DNA from: Parvibaculum sp040216885
GTDB taxonomy: Bacteria; Pseudomonadota; Alphaproteobacteria; Parvibaculales; Parvibaculaceae
DNA length: 64,000 nt
Assembly (NCBI GenBank): GCA_040216885.1
Contig: JAVJOG010000007.1
Location: 133,855 to 197,854 of the forward strand
Direction: 5' to 3'
Shown here: positions 1 through 9,466 of the stretch, piece after piece
Layout: the number at the start of each line of letters is the position of its first letter
How positions within the stretch are numbered: position 1 is the stretch's first letter
The notes under the pieces: generated by a model
Database searches by the model: none
Seen by the model: the letters and a program-made list of their open reading frames with translations, nothing else
Told to the model about the DNA's origin: nothing
Position numbers and translations under genes: made by a program

Positions 1-403
1 CGATCCTCCCCCTCTCGCGCCGCATCATGCCGGGCAGCACCGCTTCCAGCGAATTGACCGTGCCCATGAAATTGAGTTCGAACAGCGGCCGCGCCTTCGC
101 CGCCGTCAGCTCGGCGCCCATCAGCGCCTGATAGGTGCCGGCACAGAATACCGCGATGCCGATGGGCCCGAGCGTTTCCTCGATGTGCGCAACCGCCGCC
201 TTCAGGCTCGCCGCGTCGGTCGTGTCGGCAACGACCGGCACCACAAGTCCGTCGGCTTCGCGCGCCAGCGCCTCAAGCTCGCCCGCGCGTCGCGCCGTCG
301 CCGCCACGCGGTAGCCACCGCGAGCCATCCTGAGCGCCAGCGCCCGCCCGATGCCGGAGCTCGCACCGGTGATCCACACGACGTCCTTGATTGTTCCGCT
401 CAT
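1..403 (-). CDS. Short-chain dehydrogenase/reductase, N-terminal part (cut by window edge)
   Basis: NAD(P)-dependent oxidoreductase of the SDR superfamily; only about 134 N-terminal residues lie in the window. The cofactor-binding motif TGASSGIG is at residues 12-19, followed by a Rossmann alternation and a CAG motif in place of NAG. The catalytic Ser-Tyr-Lys part would lie to the left of position 1. The start ATG at 401-403 overlaps the stop codon of the upstream secreted protein (ATGA), so the two are probably co-transcribed and translationally coupled. Substrate cannot be inferred. Confidence 0.85.
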   Translation of the reverse strand, partial: MSGTIKDVVWITGASSGIGRALALRMARGGYRVAATARRAGELEALAREADGLVVPVVADTTDAASLKAAVAHIEETLGPIGIAVFCAGTYQALMGAELTAAKARPLFELNFMGTVNSLEAVLPGMMRRERGRI

Positions 404-1134
404 CGTGAAGCCACTTTCTGCACCAGCGCCCGGTCGAGCCGCTCGACCGTGTAGTCGACCTCCTCGCCCCGCGCCATGAAGGCGACGTTCAGCCACTCGT
501 TCTCAAGCGAATAGAGCAGGCGAAGTTTGAGGTCGCCCGTCATTTCGTATTCCCGCGTCGTCACCGTGGCGCCATCGACCGCAACCTCGCGTGTCGCGAT
601 GGGCGTCACCGCCACATCGACGATCCGGCCGCGTTGCGTGTCGAGAAGCTGCGTCCGCGTCACCGTCGCCGGGTTCCAGTAGCTTGTCGGGATAATATCG
701 GCCGGCGCGGTGAAACTGCCATGCGCCGAACTTGTGACGGCAAGTCCGTCGTCGCCCGCCCGCGCGCTCACCGTGTACTTGCGCCCGTCATCGTCCGTTT
801 CGGTGTCGAGCGAAACGAGCTTTCCGTCCCGCCACACTTCGCGATTGCGGTGCTCGTAGCGAAACAGCGTCAGCGGCCCGAAGGTGACAGCAAGCTCGAT
901 CTCGATCTCGACGATCAGCGCATCGTCCACCTGCGTAAAGGAAAGGCTGTGCGAGCCGATGGGCGTTCCCCCGCGCTCGACGCGGAACGCCAGCGCGGGG
1001 TCCGATGCCGGATCGGGGGAAGATGCCGGCAACGCCGCGCCCGCGCCGAGCCCGGGGGCAAGCAACAACAATGTGAGAGCCGCAACTTTCAGGACAGGAG
1101 ATGTCACAACCGAGGGGCCTTTCGAGGGTGTCAC
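400..1134 (-). CDS. Secreted DUF6134-like protein
   Basis: Protein of about 244 residues with an N-terminal signal peptide (hydrophobic stretch near residues 15-33, then Ala-rich cleavage region). The mature part is beta-rich, with a YEHRNREVW motif followed by a DDGR segment. I associate this pattern with the DUF6134 family, whose function is not known; the family call is from memory of the pattern. The start is uncertain: GTG at 1134 gives the longest form and another GTG lies at 1107, neither with a strong ribosome binding site. Its stop overlaps the start of the SDR gene. Confidence 0.65.
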   Translation of the reverse strand: MTPSKGPSVVTSPVLKVAALTLLLLAPGLGAGAALPASSPDPASDPALAFRVERGGTPIGSHSLSFTQVDDALIVEIEIELAVTFGPLTLFRYEHRNREVWRDGKLVSLDTETDDDGRKYTVSARAGDDGLAVTSSAHGSFTAPADIIPTSYWNPATVTRTQLLDTQRGRIVDVAVTPIATREVAVDGATVTTREYEMTGDLKLRLLYSLENEWLNVAFMARGEEVDYTVERLDRALVQKVASR

Positions 1135-1188
1135 GCCGGTCTCGTTCCGGCTCTCACCTTCTTGCTACGGCCCTCATGCCTGCCCGGA

Positions 1189-1959
1189 TCACCCTTTTCG
1201 CATTGCCGCGAAATGCGCCTGCATCGCCAGGCTCGCCGCCACCGTGGCATTGAGCGATTCGACCGCCCCCGTGGTCGGGATCGAGAGCCGCCGCGCCTTC
1301 AGCCCCGCCGGCAGGCCAAGTCCTTCCTCGCCCAGCACCAGCCGGATGTCGCGCGGCCATTTGTAGCCCTCGACGGTCTCGCCCCCGCCGTCGAGCGCCG
1401 CCAGCGCCCCCTTTGGGTCATTGAGCGCGCTCCAGCCGGGTCCTTTGAGGAACTGCAACTCGAATTGCGCGTTGGCGGCGGCGCGCAGCGCCTTCGGATG
1501 AAATGGGTGGGCGGCCGCCTCCATCAGCACCACGCGTTTGGCGCCGAAGGCGGCGGCGCTGCGCAGCACGGCGCCGAGATTGGCGGGGTCTCCAAGTGCG
1601 CAGACAAGTTCGAGCCCCTTCGGCGGCTTTGAAAAATCGGCGGCCGCCATCGCCGGCACCCGCCCCACCAGCAGCGGAAAGCCGGTACCGTTGACATCCA
1701 GCGTCTCGAACAGCGCGCGCGACAGCACGAAGCGTTCGAGCGCCGCCGGCGGCTTCAGCGCCGCGATGTCCTTGTCGTGCAACGCCAGCACGGCGCTGAA
1801 TTGCGCGGTGTGCCGCTTCAGTGCTTCGGGCACCGTCTTGCGTCCGGCCAGCAGGAAGGCGCCATGCTTCTTGATGCCGCGCGTCTCGCCAAGCGCCATC
1901 CAGAGCTTGGCGCGCGCATTCTGCGGGCTTTCGATGAGGCGCGAGCTGCCGCCGGTCAT
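1189..1959 (-). CDS. TrmH/SpoU-family RNA methyltransferase
   Basis: S-adenosylmethionine-dependent 2'-O-ribose methyltransferase of the SPOUT class, 256 residues, acting on tRNA or rRNA. The three family motifs are visible: LGDPANLGAVLRSA (Asn and Arg of motif 1), LVLGEEGLGL (motif 2) and IPTTGAVESLNATVAASLA (motif 3, knot). An N-terminal substrate-binding extension starts with SRLIESPQNARAK. I chose ATG 1957-1959 because AAGGA lies just upstream; the frame stays open further upstream without a good site. Divergent from the lysoplasmalogenase gene. The exact target nucleotide is not predictable. Confidence 0.88.
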   Translation of the reverse strand: MTGGSSRLIESPQNARAKLWMALGETRGIKKHGAFLLAGRKTVPEALKRHTAQFSAVLALHDKDIAALKPPAALERFVLSRALFETLDVNGTGFPLLVGRVPAMAAADFSKPPKGLELVCALGDPANLGAVLRSAAAFGAKRVVLMEAAAHPFHPKALRAAANAQFELQFLKGPGWSALNDPKGALAALDGGGETVEGYKWPRDIRLVLGEEGLGLPAGLKARRLSIPTTGAVESLNATVAASLAMQAHFAAMRKG

Positions 1960-2025
1960 ATTTGGTCCTTGTGAAGAAGCGCGAGCATCGCCGATCATAG
2001 GCGGATAAAAAGCGGGGGACAAAAA

Positions 2026-2712
2026 ATGTTCGAAGCGGCATTGATGCGGGGCGACGGTCTCGACGGTCTGCGCGTTCTTCTGGTGGCGCTGTCGCTGGCG
2101 GCCTCCCTCGGCTATCTCGCGGTCGAAAGCCGCCCGCCCTCAATTCTCCGCACAGGCCTCAAGACGGCCGCCATCGGTCTTTGGGTGCCGCTTCCGCTCC
2201 TCGTCTTGCCCGGCGCTGCGGCGCTGCCGCTGGCGATGCTGGCACTGGCTTTTCTGCTGTCGAGTGTCGGCGACCTCTTTCTGGCGATGAAGGACAATCC
2301 GCGCAACTTCACGCGCGGACTTCTCGCCTTCCTCGCCGCCCACCTGTTTTATCTGGCGATCATGCTTCCGCTGGCGAGCCGCCCCGAAGGCCTCGTCGCC
2401 AACGCCGCCTCGCTCGTCACCGGCGCCGGCGCGCTGGCGCTCTATTTCTGGTTGCGGCCGAACCTGGGAAAGAACCAGCTTCCCGTCGGCGTCTATCTGG
2501 TAACGATCCTCTTCATGGCGCTGGCGGCGCTCGCCATCCCGGCCGCCCAGCCCTGGCTCGGTCTCGGCGCGGTGCTCTTCGTGATTTCCGACGGCGTCAT
2601 CGCCGCCGACAAATTCGGCCGACCCATCCCTTATCGCGGCTTGATCGTCTGGGCGACATATTATGGTGGGCAGGCCTTGATGGCGCTGAGCCTCATGGCG
2701 CTGCTCCGGTGA
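2026..2712 (+). CDS. Lysoplasmalogenase-like (YhhN/TMEM86) membrane protein
   Basis: Polytopic inner-membrane protein of 228 residues with about eight hydrophobic helices. The family hallmarks are FLLSSVGDLFLAM (conserved Asp in a helix) and LFVISDGVIAADKF near the C terminus. Members of YhhN/TMEM86 hydrolyse the vinyl-ether bond of lysoplasmalogens or are uncharacterised. A G-rich ribosome binding site (GCGGGGGAC) precedes the ATG. The beta-lactamase relic begins just 4 bases after the stop, which suggests a former operon. Confidence 0.82.
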   Translation: MFEAALMRGDGLDGLRVLLVALSLAASLGYLAVESRPPSILRTGLKTAAIGLWVPLPLLVLPGAAALPLAMLALAFLLSSVGDLFLAMKDNPRNFTRGLLAFLAAHLFYLAIMLPLASRPEGLVANAASLVTGAGALALYFWLRPNLGKNQLPVGVYLVTILFMALAALAIPAAQPWLGLGAVLFVISDGVIAADKFGRPIPYRGLIVWATYYGGQALMALSLMALLR

Positions 2713-2716
2713 TCCG

Positions 2717-3110
2717 TTGACGGACGGAATTCCCATCGGCGGCATTTGCGACCCGCGCTTCGAACCGGTCCGCGAAGCCTTCATCGGCAATTTCCGCGAG
2801 CGCGGCGAGCCGGGCGCCGCAATCGCCCTGATGATCGATGGCCGCCTCGTCTGCGACCTATGGGGCGGCTTCCGCGATGCCGCGCGAGAAAGCCCCTGGG
2901 CGCGCGAAACGCTGGTCAATTTCTTTTCCGTCGGCAAGGCTTTCACGGCGCTTGTCGCATTGCGCCTCGTCGAGCGCTGGCGGCTCGCTCGGCTTCTGCG
3001 ATCCCGCCGCCCGCGTCGCCTTCGCCTATGTCACCAACGACATGGGCCCCCGCTGGCAAAACCCGCGCAACAAGGCGCTGATCGCGGCGATCTATGAGAG
3101 TTTGGGGTAG
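2717..3110 (+). pseudogene. Class C beta-lactamase/esterase-family relic with internal deletion
   Basis: The first ~80 codons (TTG start at 2717) encode the N-terminal part of a serine beta-lactamase/EstB-type protein, including the catalytic SxxK motif as SVGK and the following LVALRLVER helix. After about 2975 the reading frame no longer matches. The final ~35 codons of the same family (GGSLGF, then AFAYVTNDMGPRWQNPR) continue in another frame to the TAG at 3108-3110. A normal family member has roughly 380 residues, so about 260 central codons, including the Tyr and HxG-type motifs, have been lost together with the frame. It cannot encode an active enzyme. Confidence 0.85.
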
Positions 3111-3120
3111 GATGAAGAAG

Positions 3121-3195
<75 letters not shown>

Positions 3196-3445
3196 GTCCG
3201 GGGTTCGGATCGCGCCGCGCTTGGGCGGGCGCGGGAACCGGCCTGAAGTCTCGCCCCGAATGGTAAAAGAGGGATGAGGGGCCGCCCGAAAACGCGCGGA
3301 AAGTGCCACAGGGTCCCCCCTCATGCAAGCCGCCCGCGCGGCGGACCGAACCCGTGTTGACGCCGCCGCTTCAAGCCCCCTAAATCCCTGTTGCGGTTTC
3401 CTTGTCCGCCCCGGCCCTGTCCAAAGCCAAGCGAGAGCGTCCGCC

Positions 3446-3904
3446 ATGAAAAAGCTCCCGACCAGCCATTTCAATCCGCACCAGCCCGGCGGCAAGGGCA
3501 CCGACCGCGCTTCCCAGGCGCTTGAGGCCCGCGCCCGTCAGGCCCGTCTCGCCGAGGCGTTGCGGGAGAACCTGAAGAAGCGCAAGGCGCAGAGCAAGGC
3601 CCGCAAGCCGGGCGTCGCCGAGGCGCCGGCGGTGGCCGAAGCGCCGAAACCCGCCGCCCCGAGCCCCGCCGCCGCGCCGAAGCCCGTAGCCAAAGCGGAA
3701 CCGAAGAAGCCCGAACCGAAAAAAGCCGAGCCAAAGAAGCCGGAGCCGAATAAGCCCGCGCCCAAGGCGGCGGCAAAACCTGCGGCCAAAGGCAAAAGCG
3801 CGGCGAAACCGGCCGCCAAAGCCAAGCCTGCGGCAAAGAGCAAGCCCGAGCCCAAGGGCAAGCCCGCGCCCAAGGCCAAATCAAAGGCCAAAAAGTCGAA
3901 ATAA
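3446..3904 (+). CDS. Lys/Ala/Pro-rich histone-H1-like basic protein
   Basis: Protein of 152 residues with two parts. Residues 1-50 are helix-forming and charged (QALEARARQARLAEALREN, then a KKRKAQSKARK run). Residues 50-152 are almost only Ala, Lys, Pro and Glu, with KKPEPKKAEPKK-type repeats and a strongly basic tail like bacterial histone-H1-like proteins. It may bind nucleic acid, but there is no enzymatic domain. The start at 3446 is chosen because the N-terminal helix begins there; the frame stays open from 3323. It lies directly before the murA promoter region. The repetitive tail makes homology calls unreliable. Confidence 0.7.
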   Translation: MKKLPTSHFNPHQPGGKGTDRASQALEARARQARLAEALRENLKKRKAQSKARKPGVAEAPAVAEAPKPAAPSPAAAPKPVAKAEPKKPEPKKAEPKKPEPNKPAPKAAAKPAAKGKSAAKPAAKAKPAAKSKPEPKGKPAPKAKSKAKKSK

Positions 3905-3962
3905 GCCGTGAAATCGTCCGAAAAGCGCCCCGAAGCCGCATCATAAGGGGCAGGGGCGGCCC

Positions 3963-4007
3963 TTGCGTGACACCCACCTTGGCGTGACACCCCCCTTGCG
4001 TGACACC
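3963..4007 (+). repeat. Three direct repeats upstream of murA
   Basis: TTGCGTGACACC occurs at 3963-3974 and 3996-4007, with a variant TTGGCGTGACACC at 3979-3991. The spacing is about 16-17 bases. The third copy overlaps the putative -35 region of the murA promoter, so the repeats could be binding sites for a regulator, or a duplicated promoter element. Confidence 0.7.
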
Positions 4008-4029
4008 AAGGGCCCCTTTCCTCTATAAC
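4000..4029 (+). promoter_or_regulatory. Putative murA promoter
   Basis: GTGACA (4000-4005) and TATAAC (4024-4029) are separated by 18 bases and lie about 30 bases before the murA ATG. The -35 hexamer is part of the third direct repeat. Confidence 0.45.
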
Positions 4030-4058
4030 GCGCGAAACCCGGATCGGACGCTTATCCC

Positions 4059-5330
<1,272 letters not shown>

Positions 5331-5334
5331 GGCG

Positions 5335-5769
5335 ATGAGCGACCTGCGTCTCCAGGCCGAGGATGCCGGCGACCTCGCGGTCATCTCCGCCGCCTTGCAG
5401 GACGCGGTAACGAAGGTTGCCGATCTCGCCTTCCTGCCCTCGACGCGCCGCTTCGCCATGGTGGTCAATCGCTTCCGTTGGGAAGACAAGCCCGCCCGCC
5501 ACGACGGCGGCGCCCGCGCCCGCGCTGGCCTGCATTTCGAACATGTGCGCTCCGCTCAGGCCCGCAACATCGCGCAGGACCGCCCCGGCGGCGTGCTGAG
5601 CCTGCTCGCGGTCCGCTTCGAGGAGCTGAACCCGCCATCCGGCATCGTCACGCTGGTTTTTTCCGGGGGCGGCGAGTTGCGCCTTGAGGTCGAGGCGCTG
5701 GAGGTCCATCTCTCCGATCTCGGCCCGATCTGGGAAACCCCCAACGTGCCCGAACACAAGCTGGACTGA
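5335..5769 (+). CDS. DUF2948 family protein
   Basis: Protein of 144 residues with the DUF2948 pattern: LRLQAEDAGDLAVISAALQD at the start, FAMVVNRFRWED in the middle, and an acidic GGELRLEVEALEVHLSDLG near the end. Function unknown. In Alphaproteobacteria this family sits between murA and hisD, exactly as here (4 bases after the murA stop, 4 bases before hisD), so co-expression is expected. No signal peptide or membrane segment. Confidence 0.88.
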   Translation: MSDLRLQAEDAGDLAVISAALQDAVTKVADLAFLPSTRRFAMVVNRFRWEDKPARHDGGARARAGLHFEHVRSAQARNIAQDRPGGVLSLLAVRFEELNPPSGIVTLVFSGGGELRLEVEALEVHLSDLGPIWETPNVPEHKLD

Positions 5770-5773
5770 GCGC

Positions 5774-7069
5774 ATGGCCATCCGCCTCGATGCAAATGAC
5801 GCCGGCTTCGAAGCCGCCTTCGCTGCCTTCCTCGCCGGCAAGCGCGAAGCGTCGGTCGACGTCGCCGATGTAGTGGCGAAAATCCTCGCCGATGTCCGCG
5901 CGCGCGGCGATGCGGCGCTTGTCGAATATACGCAGCGCTTCGACCGCCTGAGCGACCTCACGCCCGCGACGCTGGCGATTCCGCAATCCGAGATCGCCCG
6001 CGCCCACGGCCTCTGCGACGCGAAAACGCTGAACGCGCTGAAGCTCGCCGCCGCCCGCATCCGCGCCTATCACACCCGCCAGAAGCCCGCGGGCGAGCGT
6101 TTCACCGACGCCCAGGGCGTCGAGCTCGGCCACCGCTGGACGCCGGTTGCCGCCGTCGGTCTTTATGTGCCGGGCGGCACCGCCAATTATCCGAGTTCCG
6201 TGCTGATGAACGCGATCCCGGCGAAAGTCGCGGGCGTCGCGCGTCTCGTCATGGTCGTGCCGACGCCCGACGGCATCGTCAATCCGTTGGTGCTGGCCGC
6301 CGCGAAGATTGCCGGCGTCGACGAGGTCTACCGCGTCGGCGGCGCGCAGGCCGTCGCCGCGCTCGCCTTCGGCACCGCCGCCATCGCCCCCGTCGACAAG
6401 ATCGTCGGTCCCGGCAATGCGTATGTGGCGGAAGCCAAGCGCCAGGTCTTCGGCACCGTCGGCATCGACATGATCGCCGGCCCCTCGGAAATTCTGGTGC
6501 TGGCCGACGGCGAGAACGACCCGGAATGGATCGCCGCCGATCTTCTCTCCCAGGCCGAACACGACGAAAGCGCCCAGTCGATCCTGATCACCGACGATGC
6601 CGCCTTCGCAACCCGCGTCGAGGAAGCGGTCGCCCGCCAGCTTCAGGCGCTGCCGCGCGAAACCACCGCCACGAAAAGCTGGGCCGATTTTGGTGCTGTC
6701 ATCGTGGTGAAAAACCTCGCCGCCGCCGTGCCGCTGGTCGATCGCATCGCGCCCGAACATCTCGAAATCGCGGTCGGCGATCCCGAGCCGCTCGCCGCCG
6801 CCGTCTCCAATGCCGGCGCGATCTTTCTCGGCCGCCACACGCCGGAAGCCATCGGCGACTATGTGGCGGGCTCGAACCACGTGCTCCCCACCGCGCGCTC
6901 GGCCCGCTTTTCCTCCGGCCTCAACGTGCTCGACTTCATGAAGCGCACCTCGATCGTCCGCTGCGACGCCGAGGCGCTGCGCGCCATCGGTCCCGCCGCC
7001 GTCGCGCTTGCCGAAGCCGAAGGCCTCGACGCCCATGCCCGCTCGGTCGCGATCCGCCTCAATCTCTGA
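5774..7069 (+). CDS. hisD: Histidinol dehydrogenase
   Basis: Catalyses the last two oxidations of histidine biosynthesis, L-histidinol to L-histidine with two NAD+. Length 431 residues, typical. Visible motifs are YVPGGTANYPSSVLMN (substrate/NAD region), VGPGNAYVAEAKRQVFG, IAGPSEILVLAD, the zinc ligands Q260 and H263 in QAEHDESAQ, and the catalytic EH pair in PEHLEIAV. Start ATG 5774 is 4 bases after the DUF2948 stop. Cytoplasmic homodimer in studied species. Confidence 0.98.
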   Translation: MAIRLDANDAGFEAAFAAFLAGKREASVDVADVVAKILADVRARGDAALVEYTQRFDRLSDLTPATLAIPQSEIARAHGLCDAKTLNALKLAAARIRAYHTRQKPAGERFTDAQGVELGHRWTPVAAVGLYVPGGTANYPSSVLMNAIPAKVAGVARLVMVVPTPDGIVNPLVLAAAKIAGVDEVYRVGGAQAVAALAFGTAAIAPVDKIVGPGNAYVAEAKRQVFGTVGIDMIAGPSEILVLADGENDPEWIAADLLSQAEHDESAQSILITDDAAFATRVEEAVARQLQALPRETTATKSWADFGAVIVVKNLAAAVPLVDRIAPEHLEIAVGDPEPLAAAVSNAGAIFLGRHTPEAIGDYVAGSNHVLPTARSARFSSGLNVLDFMKRTSIVRCDAEALRAIGPAAVALAEAEGLDAHARSVAIRLNL

Positions 7070-7123
7070 CGCGGCAGTCACGCCCCTCGCTTCCCCGCCT
7101 CAAATCGGCGTAAAGTACGCCGC

Positions 7124-7645
7124 ATGGCCGATCAGAGCGAAAGCGGAGGAAGGGAAACGGATGCGGTGCCGCAAGGCGCGGCGTTCCGTATCGTCGATCT
7201 CGTCCTCGACGAACACACGGTCGTGCGCCGCAGCCCCGATGTCGAGCATGAACGCAAGGTCGCGATCTTCGACCTGCTGGAGGAAAACGTCTTCGCTCCC
7301 TCCGGCAGCGACGGCGGCCCCTACATCCTCCACCTCGCAATCGAGGACAACCGCCTCGTCTTCGACATCCGCCTTGAAGACGCCGAACCGCACGGCAAGG
7401 TTCTGCTTTCGTTGACGCCTTTTCGCCGCATCGTGAAGGACTACTTCATGATCTGCGAAAGCTATTACGAAGCGATCAAGACGGCCGCCCCCGCCCAGAT
7501 CGAAGCGATCGACATGGGCCGCCGCGGCCTCCACAACGAAGGCTCCGAACTGCTGAAAGAGCGCCTCGCCGGCAAGATCGACATGGATTTCGACACCGCG
7601 CGCCGTCTCTTCACATTGATCTGTGTGCTTCATATCAAGGGATGA
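7124..7645 (+). CDS. UPF0262 family protein
   Basis: Protein of 173 residues matching the alphaproteobacterial UPF0262 family. An HERKVAIFDLLEEN segment is followed by FDIRLED, the conserved LTPFRRIVKDYFMICESYYE block, and the end AGKIDMDFDTARRLFTLICVLH. Function is not established. It is cytoplasmic by sequence. Its stop overlaps the start of the phosphatase-like gene (ATGA at 7642), indicating translational coupling; the hisD-UPF0262-phosphatase-infA order is conserved in the class. Confidence 0.9.
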   Translation: MADQSESGGRETDAVPQGAAFRIVDLVLDEHTVVRRSPDVEHERKVAIFDLLEENVFAPSGSDGGPYILHLAIEDNRLVFDIRLEDAEPHGKVLLSLTPFRRIVKDYFMICESYYEAIKTAAPAQIEAIDMGRRGLHNEGSELLKERLAGKIDMDFDTARRLFTLICVLHIKG

Positions 7646-8118
7646 CGCGCGCCTTGTCTGCCGACCGCAAATCGCTGCCCGCCTCGGTGCTTTTCGCCTG
7701 CAACCTCAATTCGATCCGCTCGACCATGGCCGAGGCGATCCTGAAAAAGCTCCACGGCAACCGCATCTTCGTGGATTCCGCCGGCGTCCGTCCCGCCGAA
7801 GAGCCCGATCCCTTCACGGCCGAAGTGCTGCGCGAAGACGGCATGACCCCGCCCGCAGGCAGCCCCAAGGGCTTCGACGATCTGGAGGAGACGAGCTTCG
7901 ACCTGATCGTCGCCCTGACGCCGGAAGCGCGCGACAAGGCCGAGGAATTGACCCGCACCTCCGCCACCGATGTCGAATTCTGGGCGATCGACGACCCGCT
8001 GGCATCCCCCACCGGCGGCAACCGCGACCGCCGCCTCGCCGCCTACCGAGAACTCCGCAACCAGCTCCGCCGCCGCATCGAAGCGCGCTTCCCCCGCGCC
8101 GGGACGGCAACAGCGTGA
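7642..8118 (+). CDS. Low-molecular-weight protein-tyrosine-phosphatase/arsenate-reductase-like protein
   Basis: Protein of 158 residues with the LMW-phosphatase fold. The P-loop C-X5-R is CNLNSIR at residues 20-26, followed by SxxAEAIL, DSAGVRPAEEPDPF, and a late Asp in WAIDDPLA where the general acid is expected. Homologues include Wzb-type phosphatases and arsenate reductases (ArsC). The extra Cys residues typical of thioredoxin-coupled ArsC are not seen, so a phosphatase role is more likely, though neither is proven. Overlaps the UPF0262 stop by four bases. Confidence 0.82.
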   Translation: MTRALSADRKSLPASVLFACNLNSIRSTMAEAILKKLHGNRIFVDSAGVRPAEEPDPFTAEVLREDGMTPPAGSPKGFDDLEETSFDLIVALTPEARDKAEELTRTSATDVEFWAIDDPLASPTGGNRDRRLAAYRELRNQLRRRIEARFPRAGTATA

Positions 8119-8263
8119 TGCGCTGGCAGTTCAATCGCGCCTCTTCCAGCGAAGCGAATTATAGGCCAACCACCGTACGCCGGGGATAAGTCGCAACTGG
8201 CCCTCTTTCCGTCGCAATCGCCGTGCTATGATCCCCGCAACAACACCCCCGGGGGAACCACCG

Positions 8264-8989
8264 ATGAATCCCGTCTCCGCCATCCTCGCTGCCATCGTCC
8301 TCGCCGTCGGCCTTGCGCTCGGCGGCTGGTTCGGCGGGCAGGGCCTCGTCCAGTCCCGCCTCGGCGACCGTTCGGTCTCGGTCAAGGGTCTCTCCGAGCG
8401 CGAAGTGAAAGCCGACCTCGCGCTTTGGGGCCTGCGCTTCGTCGCCACCGGCAACGACCTCCGCGAAACGCAGGCTGAGATCAAGAACAACGCCGACAGC
8501 GTGATGCGCTTCCTGAAGTCGCACGGCTTTGAGGAAGGCGACATCGAGCGTCAGGCGCCGCAAGTGACGGACCGTCTGGCCCAGAACTGGAGCAGCGGCC
8601 AGGTCGAGAGCCGGTTCATCATCGCCCAGCAGATCGTGCTGCGCTCGACCGATGTCGACCGTGTCGTCACCGCGAACAGCGAATCGAGCACGCTGGTCGA
8701 TGCCGGCGTGGTGCTGTCGAACGAATACGGCCCCGTCCGCCCCTCCTATCTCTTCACCGGCATTGCGGCCCTGAAGCCTGAAATGATCGAGGAGGCGACG
8801 AAGCGCGCCCGCGAGGCGGCTGAAACCTTCGCCGCCGATTCGGGCTCCGGCCTCGGCGGCATCCGCCGCGCCTGGCAGGGCCAGTTCGAAATCCTCCCCC
8901 GCGACGCCACCCCCGGCACCCAGGAAGCCGAGCAGGTGATGAAGACCGTCCGCGTCGTCTCGACCATCGAATACCTGCTGGTCGACTGA
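8264..8989 (+). CDS. SIMPL domain-containing protein
   Basis: Protein of 241 residues. An N-terminal hydrophobic segment (residues 4-24) is a signal peptide or membrane anchor. It is followed by a SIMPL (DUF541/YggE-like) domain with RSVSVKGLSEREVKADLA and the late GSGLGGIRRAWQGQFEILPRD. Homologues are periplasmic, form oligomeric rings in some species, and have been linked to oxidative stress; the exact role is unclear. ATG 8264 is preceded by GGGGGAACCACCG, whereas the in-frame ATG at 8228 has no such site. Confidence 0.85.
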   Translation: MNPVSAILAAIVLAVGLALGGWFGGQGLVQSRLGDRSVSVKGLSEREVKADLALWGLRFVATGNDLRETQAEIKNNADSVMRFLKSHGFEEGDIERQAPQVTDRLAQNWSSGQVESRFIIAQQIVLRSTDVDRVVTANSESSTLVDAGVVLSNEYGPVRPSYLFTGIAALKPEMIEEATKRAREAAETFAADSGSGLGGIRRAWQGQFEILPRDATPGTQEAEQVMKTVRVVSTIEYLLVD

Positions 8990-9011
8990 CGATCTGGCCC
9001 CGGCTCCACGT

Positions 9012-9065
9012 CCCACCCTCCCCTCGGCGAGGGTCAAACGGGCATGGCCCGTTTGGGGCGGGGGC
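9012..9065. repeat. Half copy of the CACCCTCC palindromic repeat family
   Basis: CACCCTCCCCT...GAGGGTC (9014-9035) is a GC-rich hairpin. It is followed by a second hairpin, AAACGGGC/GCCCGTTT (9036-9055), and then GGGGCGGGGG. The arrangement matches the left half of the larger palindromic element at 52801-52972. It sits 25 bases after the SIMPL stop codon and could also help terminate transcription. The rest of 8990-9247 shows nothing else recognisable before infA. Confidence 0.7.
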
Positions 9066-9247
9066 GCTGCCTGCGCGTCATGCTTTGCGGTACGGACGAG
9101 ACTAAAGACAGGCATTGAAGCCTTCCGGACAAATTCCCGCGAGAAATCAACGCTTTGCGGCCCGCGCCGGTGCGATTCCGCGCGCCCGCCACTTGATTTC
9201 TGCGGGCTTTCTGACCATTCTCCCGCCAAATCTCCAAAGGATGCTGA

Positions 9248-9466
9248 ATGTCGAAGGAAGAACTGCTCGAGTTTCCGGGCACCGTCACGGAACTGCTGCC
9301 CAACGCCACGTTCCGCGTCAAGCTCGAGAACGAACACGAGATCATCGCCCACACGGCCGGCAAGATGCGCAAGAACCGCATCCGTGTGCTGGCGGGCGAC
9401 AAGGTGCTCGTCGAGATGACGCCCTACGATCTGACCAAGGGCCGGATCACCTACCGGTTCAAGTGA
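9248..9466 (+). CDS. infA: Translation initiation factor IF-1
   Basis: S1/OB-fold protein of 72 residues, the normal length, that binds the ribosomal A site during initiation. The family core is clear: FPGTVTELLPNATFRVKLEN, HTAGKMRKNRIRVLAGDKV and TPYDLTKGRITYRFK. AAAGGA lies 6 bases before ATG. The final bases of the stop codon are shared with the GTG start of maf (GTGA at 9463-9466), so the genes are coupled. Confidence 0.98.
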   Translation: MSKEELLEFPGTVTELLPNATFRVKLENEHEIIAHTAGKMRKNRIRVLAGDKVLVEMTPYDLTKGRITYRFK

